Positions 44,829 through 54,908 of a DNA stretch of 64,000 nucleotides are shown one piece after another. The translations under genes were made by a program, and so were the position numbers. This stretch comes from Gliomastix tumulicola. Its lineage: Eukaryota > Ascomycota > Sordariomycetes > Hypocreales > Bionectriaceae. Position 1 is the first letter of the stretch, and each line of letters starts with the position of its first letter. Under the pieces are notes generated by a model. That model saw only the letters and a list, made by a program, of their open reading frames with translations. It ran no database searches and was not told the DNA's origin. Where the stretch lies: positions 3,410,001 to 3,474,000 of the forward strand of contig BCHX01000004.1 in the NCBI GenBank assembly GCA_001599755.1. Direction: 5' to 3'.

Positions 44829-45173
44829 ATGGCGCCAAACCCAGCGCGCCTCCGCGCCATCTACCGCTCCCTCCTCCGCGAGCTCCCCCCGCGCCCCATC
44901 CTCGCCTCCCCTCGCTCCCACCTGCACGCCAGCCTCCGCACGACCCTCAGCGCTTCTTCCTCCTCCTCATCGCCCGCGCCCGCCTCCGCGCACGAGAGCC
45001 ACGCCGCCCAGGCCGAGCAGCTCATCGCGTACCTGCGCTCGCAGCGCAAGTACGTCGATCTGGTCGAGCGGTACAACCCGGGGATGAACATGGAAGACGA
45101 GGAGAGGATACGGCTGAGCGCGAGGAGGGTGGGGATGGACATGCCCCTGGAGTATTCGAAGAACAAGCAGTAG
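44829..45173 (+). CDS. FMC1: LYR-family mitochondrial protein FMC1 (ATP synthase assembly)
   Basis: Small intronless gene of 114 residues. In yeast Fmc1 supports assembly of the F1 part of mitochondrial ATP synthase with Atp12. The N-terminal RLRAIYRSLLRELPPRP is the LYR-type helix of this family. The C-terminal YVDLVERYNPGMNMEDEERIRLSARRVGMDMP is highly characteristic of fungal Fmc1 (reported here only as key blocks: ERYNPGMNM and ARRVGMDMP). A Ser/Ala-rich low-complexity linker separates them. Start is the first ATG, immediately after a CA-rich leader. Confidence 0.85.
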   Translation: MAPNPARLRAIYRSLLRELPPRPILASPRSHLHASLRTTLSASSSSSSPAPASAHESHAAQAEQLIAYLRSQRKYVDLVERYNPGMNMEDEERIRLSARRVGMDMPLEYSKNKQ

Positions 45174-45759
45174 ACGAAGAAAGCTGAAGAAGGAGGGAAC
45201 GGAAGGGGACGAGACGAGACGAGCCGGGAACGACGGGAATCTCGACAGAGCTTCTCGAACGACAAGCCTTATTTACGAGATTGGGTGGGCACGAGCCGCC
45301 AATCAGACTCTGCCTCTCGGCGGCAGCTGTAATACATGTCGGAGGACACTACCACAGGGACAGTCATCATCATCATGCGCAATTATGCGAGCGAAGGGGC
45401 TGCCTTTACGACTGAGTGGAGGACTTCGACAACTCTATGTACAATACGGAGGTGTATGAGTAGACATCGTGTACGAGGAACGAGGCAAGGAAGCACCCGC
45501 TAGATTCACACTGGGCAATGGCAACCGATCAAACGACAAGCCTGCAAGGTCAAAAAATGATATTGAATTTTGTTTGAATCGTACCCTGCCTGCAAAAAGA
45601 AAACAACACCTCGAAGTGAACTATCTAAAACTCTTCATTGACAGCAGCCAATGAATGGGTATCACTAACACATTAGAAACGACCGTACATCACACTGCAC
45701 GCTTGCTTCGTTGCTTCCTTGCTCATCAACACAAAAATAAATCATCTCTCGCGGCCCAC
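45174..45759. other. Intergenic 3' flanks
   Basis: Lies between the FMC1 stop and the stop of the convergent Pro-rich gene. Nothing recognised. Confidence 0.5.
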
Positions 45760-48700
45760 CTATGCCGCCCCTTCCATCAGAGTCTCGTCCCATCCACCGG
45801 TCTGCAAGAGCCACTCAGTGGTCCTCTCCTTGACGTTGATGATGCTTTCGGCCAGCGCATTGTTCCACTGATCCTGGACGATGCGTACCTTGTCCTTGAG
45901 GTCGTCCGTCAAGCGCCGCCCCTCAGTGTCTCGCATGGCCCTGGATCTCTCCTCTCGCTGCTGTGGATTGATGGGCGTGCCGTCCGCCTCGGTTGGTTGA
46001 GACCCCAATACACGGGCCTTGGCGTGTACAACGGCCTCCTTCACCTCGTGAAGTAAACAGAGGAGATTTGTGTGGGCTTCAATGAACTGATATGTGCTCT
46101 TCTCCGTGTGAAGGAGCAGGCTGAGCAGATACTGCATCGGATGCTCTCGATACGAGGGGTTCTCATCGTACTCGGATAGTGGTATTTGTATGTTGAAACC
46201 CCGCAGATCCTGCGGAATGTTCTCAAGGAGGCGGCTGAGAGGAGGCGCAATGTCCCAGAACGCAGACAGTTGCAAGGCCACACCGCGCTGGACGGCATTA
46301 TCCATAACACCACGGAACTCCCTAGTTCGATCCAAGACTTCATTCGCAAAGGCGTATTCTCGCTTCGAAGAGTCCTCGGCGAAGAATGCTTCAGCGTTCT
46401 TGAGCTTCTCGGTGTTCCCGCTAAGCCGATAAGGGGTGATGACAACTTCCCGGAAGCGTTCATTACGCTCTGAAAGTAGATCGTAAATGGCACGGTGGAG
46501 CGACTCGCGTGCCTCGAAGATCCATTTCAGGAGCGTCAATTTCTCAAGAAGCTCGGGTCGATCGTCGCCCTCCTCTTGTGGCATGTCAGCGTCATTCTGT
46601 CCGTTGTCGAAGAGGCCTCGCGCCAGAGTGTCGTATAGGCCGGTGGCCTGCACGATCCGAGCCGTGAGAAGATCATTCAATGGCATAATGACCTCGTTCT
46701 GGAACAGCTCATACTCGGATTTCTCAAACTCCTTCTTGGTGCTGTTTTCTTGCTTCTGGGAATCGGCCTCTATAGCAGCGGCGTCCGCATAGCTGAGGTT
46801 GCCACCACTAATCTCCCGTTGCAGATTGGCTCGGAGTCCTTGCTGCCGTTCGGTGGCTGCTCGTGCCATCTCGTCGCGACGCTTGGTGCTAACGACGGTG
46901 AACTTTTCCTTGGCGGTTTTGATCTCCGCCATGTCACTCAACACCCGAACGGATATGCGAGTCTCTGTCAGCTCAGGGTGGTTGTTGTTCACAGCAGGAT
47001 GGTGGCGAGGATACGGAGGCGGTAGCGTAACGAGACGGGAAACGTCGAGAAGATCGCGAGATCCAGGGGCTGGAGACGGGCTTGAGCCTGGCGGAATATG
47101 AAAGAACTTCGATGGTTGAGGCGTCCAAGCCGCGTCGTCGCCTTGATCGTGCCAGCCCGTCTTTTCTGGTGGGTAATCAGTTGACGAGCCTTGATCGCTG
47201 GATTGGACGTGAGAAGTCGCCGTGGAATCTGCGTCTGCCCACTGGTCTTTGGGCACCCCCATGTACTTGGACTCTCTCTTGGATCGTTCAAAACGCCTTG
47301 AACCGTCACCTTGCGAATCGGCCTCCCACCACCGGCTGGACGGACGCCCGCGAGAGCTCCCGTCATGATTGTCACTGACACTCATACTCAGGATCGGGGA
47401 GAGCGAAGGCATGTAATTCGAGTTCGGGTTGTAGTTTGCGTTGTTTGTTCCACTTGCACTTGGTGACGGGGGCAGGCGTCCGGAGTTGGGAGCTGAACTT
47501 GGACCACCATTGTCGGGTGCGTTGATAGCTGATCCAATCGAACCTCGATGTGAACGAAGTGGCCCAGACGAGTCCGGCGTGTATTCGTCAGGAGAAGCCA
47601 CTACAGATGCTTGCCTCTCAGCAACCATGGGCCTGAACAGATCTCTGGTCAAGTCAAAGATCTCAGAGCCCATGGCACCAATGGCCGTAGCATATCTCTC
47701 GCGGCGGACCCGCGACTCGCTCACGATGAAGTCGGCGAAGATGCGTACTCGGTCAGCGTCGGTGGCGGCGGCCGCTTCTTGAGAGGCGAATGCCTGGAAT
47801 CGCTCTACGGCTCCAGCCGCAAACTGCTCGGCGCTTTGGGTGATGACAAGATGTTTTGATATCGGAGTCGTTGCAGAAGCTGGAGGCCTGGAGTTATCTC
47901 TTGCTTTCATACTTGAGGCGGACCTGGTCTGCGGTGGTGGCGTTGGCAATGCTTTCGGAGCCATGGACGAAGGACCTGCCGCGCTGAATTGTTTTGAAGA
48001 GTACGGCGACGCGCCAGTGTCGAGCCTCGGCAACTTGGCCGAGTTGTTGGTTCGGGGAGTGATATTGCTGGCCTCTGCTTGCGCACCTTGCGCGCTTGAC
48101 TCCCCAGACTGTTGTGAGGACCGGGTTGCTAGCCCTTGGTTTCCGGGGACGATAATGTCGGCGATGGAATGAGAGTGTGTGACTTCGTCAATGGAGCTTC
48201 GGGCACTGTGTCGAGTTCTGCTCTCAGCACGTCTCTGCACAATCGTCTTGTCATGTCGAACGGCCTTGGTGCGGCTCAACCCGCTGTTGCTGGATGATGA
48301 TAGTAGAGGGTCAGGCACCTGGTCTGAATTCTGGGCGATATCGGTGTCAATGGTAAGCCCATGGGCTGGACGACTGGGTGTGCGGTTGCTGCTGCCAGCG
48401 TTATTGTTGTCATTGCTGTCGTCAACCCAGTCCGCCGGGGTAGGTGGCACTGGGCCCAGAGCCGTGGCGCTCAATGTCGGCGGTCGCCTCGTTGGCGGGG
48501 AGGTTATCGGAACATTTGTTCTATCCATGGGCTGTACACTCTGAGATCTCGACATCGAAGGGGGAGGTCCCGGAGGAGGGGGCGGAAGGGCCATGTTGCC
48601 AGGCTCCCATCGTGTCTGGGACCCAGATCGTGATCGCGCAGAGGTCGGCGTCTCAATGGCACCAGCGGACACAGCCCTTCGTGCCGCTGGAGGCCCATTG

Positions 48701-49399
48701 GGAAGGATGCCATGTGTTATCAAGGTCGGTCGTATAGGGTCTGGCGTGTGGAAGGTGGCTGGGCCTGCTGGACTGCCTCTGTTGCTGAGATGTCCTTGGT
48801 TGTGGGATTCCGGAGTGCTTGGCGTATCATGATCGCGACTTCGCCGTGTCAAGGTAGGGAGGCCGAACCGCCGGTCGCGAGAGGATCCTCTCCCACTCGA
48901 CCCAGGAGGAGGGGGGAAGGATACATTTGCCTGCGGCTCAGGAGACGGGCGGTGAAGCCCTGATGGTATCCTGGGCACGGGCGGGGTCGGCGTCGATATT
49001 GGTTGGTCGAAGGCAGAGCTCAATGGTCGCTGCTGTTGGCTTCTCGGTGGACTGTACGGCGGCGGAGGAAGCGGTGACCCTATTATCATGTCTTAGTACG
49101 GGCGGAACTGAGTCGAGGGAGACATATGAGATAGCCAGGAGGGGGAGAGGAGGCTTACCTTGAGGATCACCAGCGTATTGGTGCTGGCGATCAACCGCGG
49201 GGGAAGCAACCCATTGCTGCGGATTGTAGGGCTGGATTGCACTGGCGGGAGTGTGCGACGGAGGCATATGCGACGAGGCCATGGAGACTGCAGAGATCGG
49301 CGTGCTGTGCTGTCCGCTGAGGTGACCTAGTGCCGTCGTGAGAGGGTTGAGTCCAAGGCGAAGCCTCGTGGGATCGCGAGAAGAAGAAGAAGAAGACAT
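45760..49399 (-). CDS. Large Pro/Ser-rich protein with helical C-terminal half, unknown function
   Basis: Exon 1 49399-49159 and exon 2 49079-45760 join (AGDPQ to GSPLPPPPYSPP) across a 79-nt GTAAGC..TAG intron, giving 1186 residues. It starts MSSSSSSRDPTRLRLGLNPL, the Ser run coming from an AGA/TCT microsatellite. Residues 80-480 are Pro/Ser-rich and likely disordered. A conserved-looking helical block (AEQFAAGAVERFQAFASQEA, FADFIVSESRVRRERYATAI) sits near 490-560. From about 780 to the end the protein is strongly helical (ADMAEIKTAKEKFTVV-like heptads, LNDLLTARIVQATGLYDTLA, VRIVQDQWNNALAESIINVK), without membrane segments. This layout suggests a cytoskeletal or trafficking scaffold, but I recognise no named domain. 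The ATG at 49399 is the first in frame. Confidence 0.8.
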
Positions 49400-50484
49400 T
49401 GCGGCGTCCAGTCGGTCAACTACCAAGGAGCAAGGACCAGCACGTCGAGTCTAGGGCCGGCACGGTAGCCGGGCTCGACTGGTGAGGGGAGGGCTCCCGT
49501 TGGTTCGCTGCCGGAGCCCGCTAGTCCCTGAAGGTAGGTACGTTTTTGGTTGGAAGATATTTAAAGAAGCTCAGCAAGGTGACAGTTGGTGCAGCAGTCG
49601 TCTCATGTGGGAGCCGGGGCCACGCCGCGCCGTGGAGGGGAACTTTGGCCGGGACCGAAGCAGCAGGGACAAGGTGTTTTCGCGTGGTTGCTAGCTCGAG
49701 CCAATGGAGGCTCGCTTTCGACGTGTGACCACGGTCGCTATCACCAACACCCCATGCGTGAAAAAAAAGAAGCTAGCTGCACGAATCGATCGACAGTCGA
49801 AGGAGGGGAGGCTGGACGCCCGCGAGGAGAGATCACGCCAGGTGTCGAGGACGGGGGACGCAGCCAACCAGACGAAAGCACTAAAGCAGAGAAGAGCACG
49901 CGGCAAAGATCGACCATGCGGAACAACAAGGCAAGACAAGGCAAGGCGAGGCCGCGACTGGGCGCCGATGCGAAGAATGCCGACAACACGCGCATGTGAG
50001 GAGGGGGACAATCACAGAGTGAATGCATCCGAGACGCACCTGCTGCAGGGGGCCCATCACACTGTAATGCCTGCACCAAGCGCAACATATTATAGGGGCC
50101 ATTGCCACTGGACGCCGAAGAGGGAGGTGGGGTTCACTGGATGCCGTTAAGCTTCTGCACCTGCAGGGGCGGTCTATAACTGGACGTGGAAGACAGAAAT
50201 AGTGGAATGAAATCTGTGGGCTCTACCGAGATAGCTGTTCGTTCGAATCTGTCCCCCAGATCGGTGGCTGCAGGTGGTTATAATTAGAATTGGATCAGGG
50301 TCCGCCACAAATAGTGCTCTATGATTGGTCCCAGATGGGCACCATGCAACGAGGCCGGCGCTTAGAGAATTCCCGAGGTCGCCTGAACCACGCCATTTGG
50401 GACAACTTCCACAAGCGATCCGTGCCTCTGGTTGCATTCAATCTCGAATCTCCGTGTGGGACCAAACCATGCACCAACCTCCGC
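49400..50484. other. Intergenic region
   Basis: Upstream region of the Pro-rich gene and 3' flank of the RraA-like gene. Frames up to about 148 codons are overlapping and motif-free. No gene supported. Confidence 0.5.
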
Positions 50485-51270
50485 TTACTTGCGAAGTCGC
50501 GCGAGAGTCGGACCCATGGCCTCGCCGTTGCGAAGAGCGGCGAACGTCTTCTCGTCAATCTCGGCCCGTTCTTGGCACAAGTCAATCACCTTCTCCAGCA
50601 GCGATGGCGGCACCACCACTACCCCGTCAGCGTCCGCCACCAAGATATCGCCGGGGTTCACCCAGAGATCATCCTTGAACTGCAAGGGAACGTCGATTTC
50701 AGACGCCTTGGTGAAGGTGTTGGAGCCTAGGATGGACGTGTCCCGGGAGAAGACCTGGTGCAGCGTCAGCAATTTGAGGTCGCCCCCATCTCCGCATCGC
50801 GCCGAACCTACCGGAAAGCCAGCCTCCTGGTGCTCGCCGATATCCCGGATCCGACCGTCGACCACGACGCCGGCGGCGCCGAGATACTTGGCCCTCGTCG
50901 TCATGAGCCCTCCCCAGCAGGCAGAGAACAGTCCCTTGGGCTGCTGGACATACATGATCTTGCCCTCCTCGTTGAAATCGACAAAGTGCTTGGATGGCTT
51001 CGGCGCTGTCGCGTCGCTCGCCTCGACCATCTTGACCGTAAGCGCCGGGCCCATGATACGGGTCGGGCCGCCTCGGATTTGAGGCGACCACATACTGATT
51101 CCGTCAAGAAAGCCTCCGTATGGATACTTGAGCTTGACCAAGGCATCACCGATCTGATATCAATATCGAGAAAGTAAGGAGGCTGATCACGGTCCAGAAG
51201 AGTTCGTCCGGCAACTCACATCGCAGCTGGAGAAAGCCCGGAGGCGCTGTAAGAACGCGGCGGAAGCCAT
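50485..51270 (-). CDS. RraA-like / HMG-CHA aldolase family protein
   Basis: Two exons, 51270-51220 and 51153-50485, join in frame (AFSSCD to IGDALVKLKYP) across a 66-nt GTGAGT..CAG intron, giving 239 residues. The core reads GPALTVKMVEASD, GGLMTTRAKYLGAAGVVVDG, RIRDIGEHQEAGFPV and VNPGDILVADADGVVVVP. These are the RraA-like alpha/beta fold of 4-hydroxy-4-methyl-2-oxoglutarate aldolase and oxaloacetate decarboxylase; the GG-x(n)-R and D-G-x-x-R-D residues bind metal and substrate in characterised members. Bacterial RraA regulates RNase E, but fungi lack that target, so an aldolase/decarboxylase role is more likely. The family is often misannotated as dimethylmenaquinone methyltransferase. Confidence 0.85.
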
Positions 51271-52641
51271 ATTCGCGATGCGGCTTCAATGTGGTGAGCG
51301 ATGGAAATTGTTTGTATCCGTTTGTCTGTTCCGACAGGTGAGAAGAGATGCAAGGCGGCTCAGATGGATCTTGCCTCGGATTGACATGTGAGGAGTATTC
51401 CCGGCTTCAGTGCCGATAGAGCCCGGCCCTCCACCTTGAGGCTCGGAGGCTCCCGGTCAACCGGAGCAATGACGCTCCACACTCGATTTATCTGGTTCGT
51501 AGGGCGAAAGAAGGGGACTCGAATACAAGAGACAAGTCGTTAGACCAATGTGTGTGGAGTTTTGTGCACATGGACGTGCGTCACTGGTGTGGGTGGTGAG
51601 TGCCGACGCCTGTGTCGTGAGGACGTCACTTTAGCGACTCTGTCAACGCCTCCACGTAATGTTGCAAGACTGTCTGCATCGGCCCTTATCAAACCTGAAT
51701 TGTCTGTGGCCAGGAATGACGGGCTAATGCAATCGACACGTAGTTTTTCCGGCGATCTGACCATGGATGATGATATCTGATTGATGATCAACTTTGGGCG
51801 GGACGGTGAGGGGTCATTCCGTTTCGCCACGTGACCTCCCACCGTTTCGTCCACGTTATCTTCTTACTTTCCTAGAACCTAAGTGATCCAGGAAAGGCTC
51901 ACAAGCGTTTCGAGGGACACTAGTATCTCGAAGGAAGTGTTAGAAGCCAGAGCCAGACACGAGGCGACCGGCGGAAACGGAGGAATAAGCTGGACCAGGT
52001 TCATCCTAAGCACTTGTCGGCTGGACTACATAGCTCGCCTTTCTTGGAGAAGAGAATCAAAACGATTAGGCAATGTTGGAAAGTTAGTAGTGAGATATCT
52101 CAAGGTTCTGTTTCGCGAACTTCGTCGACTTCAATATTTAGATTAGGAAGAAAAGGCCCGGAGCTCGGCGAAAGCGGAGAATCGCTGAAGTATTGGGGGC
52201 TGGTTTCAATACTACTATCTTGGTTGCATGCTGCAACGCTGTGGCAATTTCCCGAGGGGGGACACGTCATTTGTCGCCTTTTCGCGCTTTTCCCTCACCC
52301 AAAGGTACTTTATCTAATATTGCCACTTAAGTCCGCTCCTCAAATGTGGCACGACGCACACCGTTAGCTGTCAGATGTCAGCAGCGTGGCAAGCAAACGC
52401 CCGGAGGTTACCCATTCTGGTTGGGAAGCCAGCCAGTAGCCCGAACCTCTCCTACAGTTAAATACCGCTTGATTCCTCGCTTCGTGAGCATGAATGCGGC
52501 AAATTAATCTTCTAAATCGTTCCTCAAACCTCTTGCTCCTGTCTCTCCCCCTCGCTATCTCTCGCTGTGCGTGTGTCTTCACCCTATCTAGCCTGTCCAG
52601 GCTTGGCATCTACACCTCCCTTCAACCACCGCAAAACCACA
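51271..52641. other. Intergenic region between divergent genes
   Basis: Promoters of the RraA-like gene (leftward) and the glycosyltransferase (rightward). The 5' leader of the latter (52500-52640) is pyrimidine-rich. Small frames are unsupported. Confidence 0.5.
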
Positions 52642-54027
52642 ATGACGGTCAATCCCGGGCCTCCCGGCCTAGAGACCCCTCAAGGTCTCAATGGCACAAC
52701 CAAGAAGCCTCGTGTCCTCGCCTGCGCTTCACCCTTCGCTGGCCACACCGTCCCGGTCCTCAGGGCTAGCGAGGCACTCGCTCAGCGTGGCTACGACGTG
52801 ACCATGATTGCCGGCGCCGAGTATGTTGATACTATCAGCAAGTTCCCGGCCAGGCCCGTCGTCTGCGACCCTGTCCTCGACGAAACCATGGAAGCTCGTA
52901 CCAAGATTCCTGCCGGTATTGAGCGCTTCACCTACGACATGAACTTCGTTGGCATTGCGCCCACCAAGAGCAGGATGGGGACTCTCTACTCGACGCTGGA
53001 GACGATGCATAATGAGGATCCTGACACCGACATCGTCATTATCACTGAGACCTTCTTCCTAGGCACGCACCCAATGTACCTCGGTGCAGAGCTGCCAAAG
53101 GGCTTTACCAAGCGCCCGAGGACCATCAACCTTCACGCGATGCCTTACTTCATCAAGAGCATTGATACCGGGCCGGTCGGCATGGCTCTCCTCCCTGACT
53201 CTTCAAAAGAGGGGCGCGAGAGGATGGCTCAGCTGCGCCGTAAAGCTTTGAAGGAAGAGTGGTCGCGCGTGATTGATACTGATGAGGAGAATATGAGAAG
53301 CCTCGGTGCGGTCAACTATAGGAGGGATATCTTATGGGAGCTCTGGATGACATCCCATGATATTACACTGCAGATGTGTCACCCTGGCCTTGAGTTTGAC
53401 CGCCCTGATTGGCACCCCAAGGTTCACTTCATCGGTGCCCTGCCACGCAAGCCCATTAAGAAGGACCAGGTCTACCCTCCCTTCTGGGATGAGGTAACCG
53501 GCGACAAGAAGATTATCGTCGTCACCCAAGGCACAGTCGCTACCGACTACTCTAAGCTGATCGTTCCCACCCTCCAGGCCCTCGCAGGCCGTGATGACCT
53601 CGTCGTTATCGGCCTCCTGGGCGTCAAGGGCGCCTCACTGCCCAAGGATGTTGACATTCCCTCCAATGCCTATATCCTCGATTACTTCCCATACGATACC
53701 CTACTCCCTCATGCGTCCGTCTTCATTTTCAACGCTGGCTACGGCGGCTTCATTCACGGCGTCATCAACGGCGTGCCCATGGTGCTGGCCGGCGACACCG
53801 AGGAGAAGCCGGAGGTCGCGGTCCGCGCCGAGTACAGCGGCCTGGGCGTGAACCTCCGGACTGGCACCCCGACGAAGGAGCAGGTGTCTGAGGCGGTTGA
53901 CAAGGTGCTCGCGGATCCCAGCTACAAGAAAAAGGTCACCCACATCATGCAGGAGAACGAGAAGTTGGACGCCACCGACGCCATCGAGCGTGCCGTCCTG
54001 AAGATGGCCGCCATCGGTCCTGCTTAG
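52642..54027 (+). CDS. Family-1 UDP-glycosyltransferase-like protein (MGT type)
   Basis: Intronless, 461 residues. The N-terminal half begins RVLACASPFAGHTVPVLRAS, the acceptor-side Rossmann start of GT-B family-1 enzymes, with the usual G-H near residue 35. The C-terminal half has the donor-side pattern: VVTQGTVATDYSKLIVPTL, then YILDYFPYDTLLPHASVFI, then NAGYGGFIHGVINGVPMV, AGDTEEKPEVA and GLGVNL. The family's conserved His at the start of the H-x-G-x-G donor loop is Asn here. The C-terminal motif style (GDTEEKPE rather than DQ-x-x-NA) resembles bacterial MGT-like enzymes more than fungal sterol glucosyltransferases. Such enzymes glycosylate small molecules; substrate unknown. Start at 52642 follows CCACA and precedes the conserved core by the usual distance. 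Confidence 0.88.
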   Translation: MTVNPGPPGLETPQGLNGTTKKPRVLACASPFAGHTVPVLRASEALAQRGYDVTMIAGAEYVDTISKFPARPVVCDPVLDETMEARTKIPAGIERFTYDMNFVGIAPTKSRMGTLYSTLETMHNEDPDTDIVIITETFFLGTHPMYLGAELPKGFTKRPRTINLHAMPYFIKSIDTGPVGMALLPDSSKEGRERMAQLRRKALKEEWSRVIDTDEENMRSLGAVNYRRDILWELWMTSHDITLQMCHPGLEFDRPDWHPKVHFIGALPRKPIKKDQVYPPFWDEVTGDKKIIVVTQGTVATDYSKLIVPTLQALAGRDDLVVIGLLGVKGASLPKDVDIPSNAYILDYFPYDTLLPHASVFIFNAGYGGFIHGVINGVPMVLAGDTEEKPEVAVRAEYSGLGVNLRTGTPTKEQVSEAVDKVLADPSYKKKVTHIMQENEKLDATDAIERAVLKMAAIGPA

Positions 54028-54908
54028 CGGGGGGTCAGGGAAGAGAATAAAGAAGAAACGGGGATGCCAATGAAGGGCGATACAGAAAACGACCAGCTTA
54101 ATGAGGTATGAGCTATGCTGCCTAACGGCGTCTCAAGCGAGAATGTTATTTCGTATTGCTAGTCCGTATAATCCTTTGTGTCTCTTACTGCCTTTGAAAC
54201 GTTTACTTCAGGTATATATGTTCTTAGCTTAGTACAACAGCTTAGTACTTTATCCCAGACAAGTGTAAATGAAAACCAGTCTATATTAATACGTCTTAAC
54301 TGTTATGGACTATCGTAATTCTCATTTAGCTGCTTTGGAGCGAGGTAAGGAGATCTTTGTTATGAGATGACTTCACTACTGTAAATAGTTGAATGGCCTC
54401 TCAATTTATGTCACAGGACTTTTCGACCACCAAATCATAAAAAGCAACATCATTACTTTCAAGTAGTGCACTGATGGCCTTATATTCTCCATGACAATTT
54501 CGCAGTGCTTGCCTTTCTGTTCTGCTGCCTCCTCCATTTTTGGATGCTCTACAACACCAGGTCAGACCTGAATGGAATTCGAGTTTTCTTCGAGCTGTGG
54601 TCTTACGTGAAAGAGAACGGACATGATGTCAGTGACATGAGGAAGCACATGGTCGTCCATGCCTACGTATTTACCTCCATTCATTTGACAACCAACCTGA
54701 AGAACAGGGCACATAACCTCCAGTTAATGTGCGGGGTTAGTGGGGCCAGGCAACCCGCGCCTCAGGATTATGCGCAACTGTTCGCCATTCTTATACACCA
54801 TCACACACCTGACACTTCGAGGCTGCTGGTGACCATGCTGTTCAAGCGTGTCTGGAACTTTCCATCCTCACTATCTACTTCACATGCACAGCGCGTCTCC
54901 TGCTAAGC
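54028..54908. other. Intergenic region
   Basis: AT-richer than its surroundings. An AATAAA at 54046-54051 lies 19 nt after the glycosyltransferase stop. A 133-codon frame (54505-54906) begins with GTG, has no motif and is not called. Confidence 0.5.
54046..54051 (+). terminator. Candidate polyadenylation signal AATAAA
   Basis: Canonical hexamer just downstream of the glycosyltransferase stop codon. Fungal 3' ends often lack this exact element, so this is only a candidate. Confidence 0.35.

Noticed and set aside
45760..49399. Possible assignment of the Pro-rich gene to a named cytoskeletal family
   Set aside because: The layout is suggestive, but no diagnostic motif (FH2, BAR, SH3, WH2) is visible, so no family is named.
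50200..50290. GTTCGAATC near 50240, which resembles a tRNA T-loop
   Set aside because: Flanking bases do not form the T-arm or acceptor stems, and no D-arm or anticodon arm was found.
54505..54906. 133-codon frame just upstream of FunK1
   Set aside because: Begins at GTG and ends 2 nt before the FunK1 ATG; no domain. It probably reflects the FunK1 leader.
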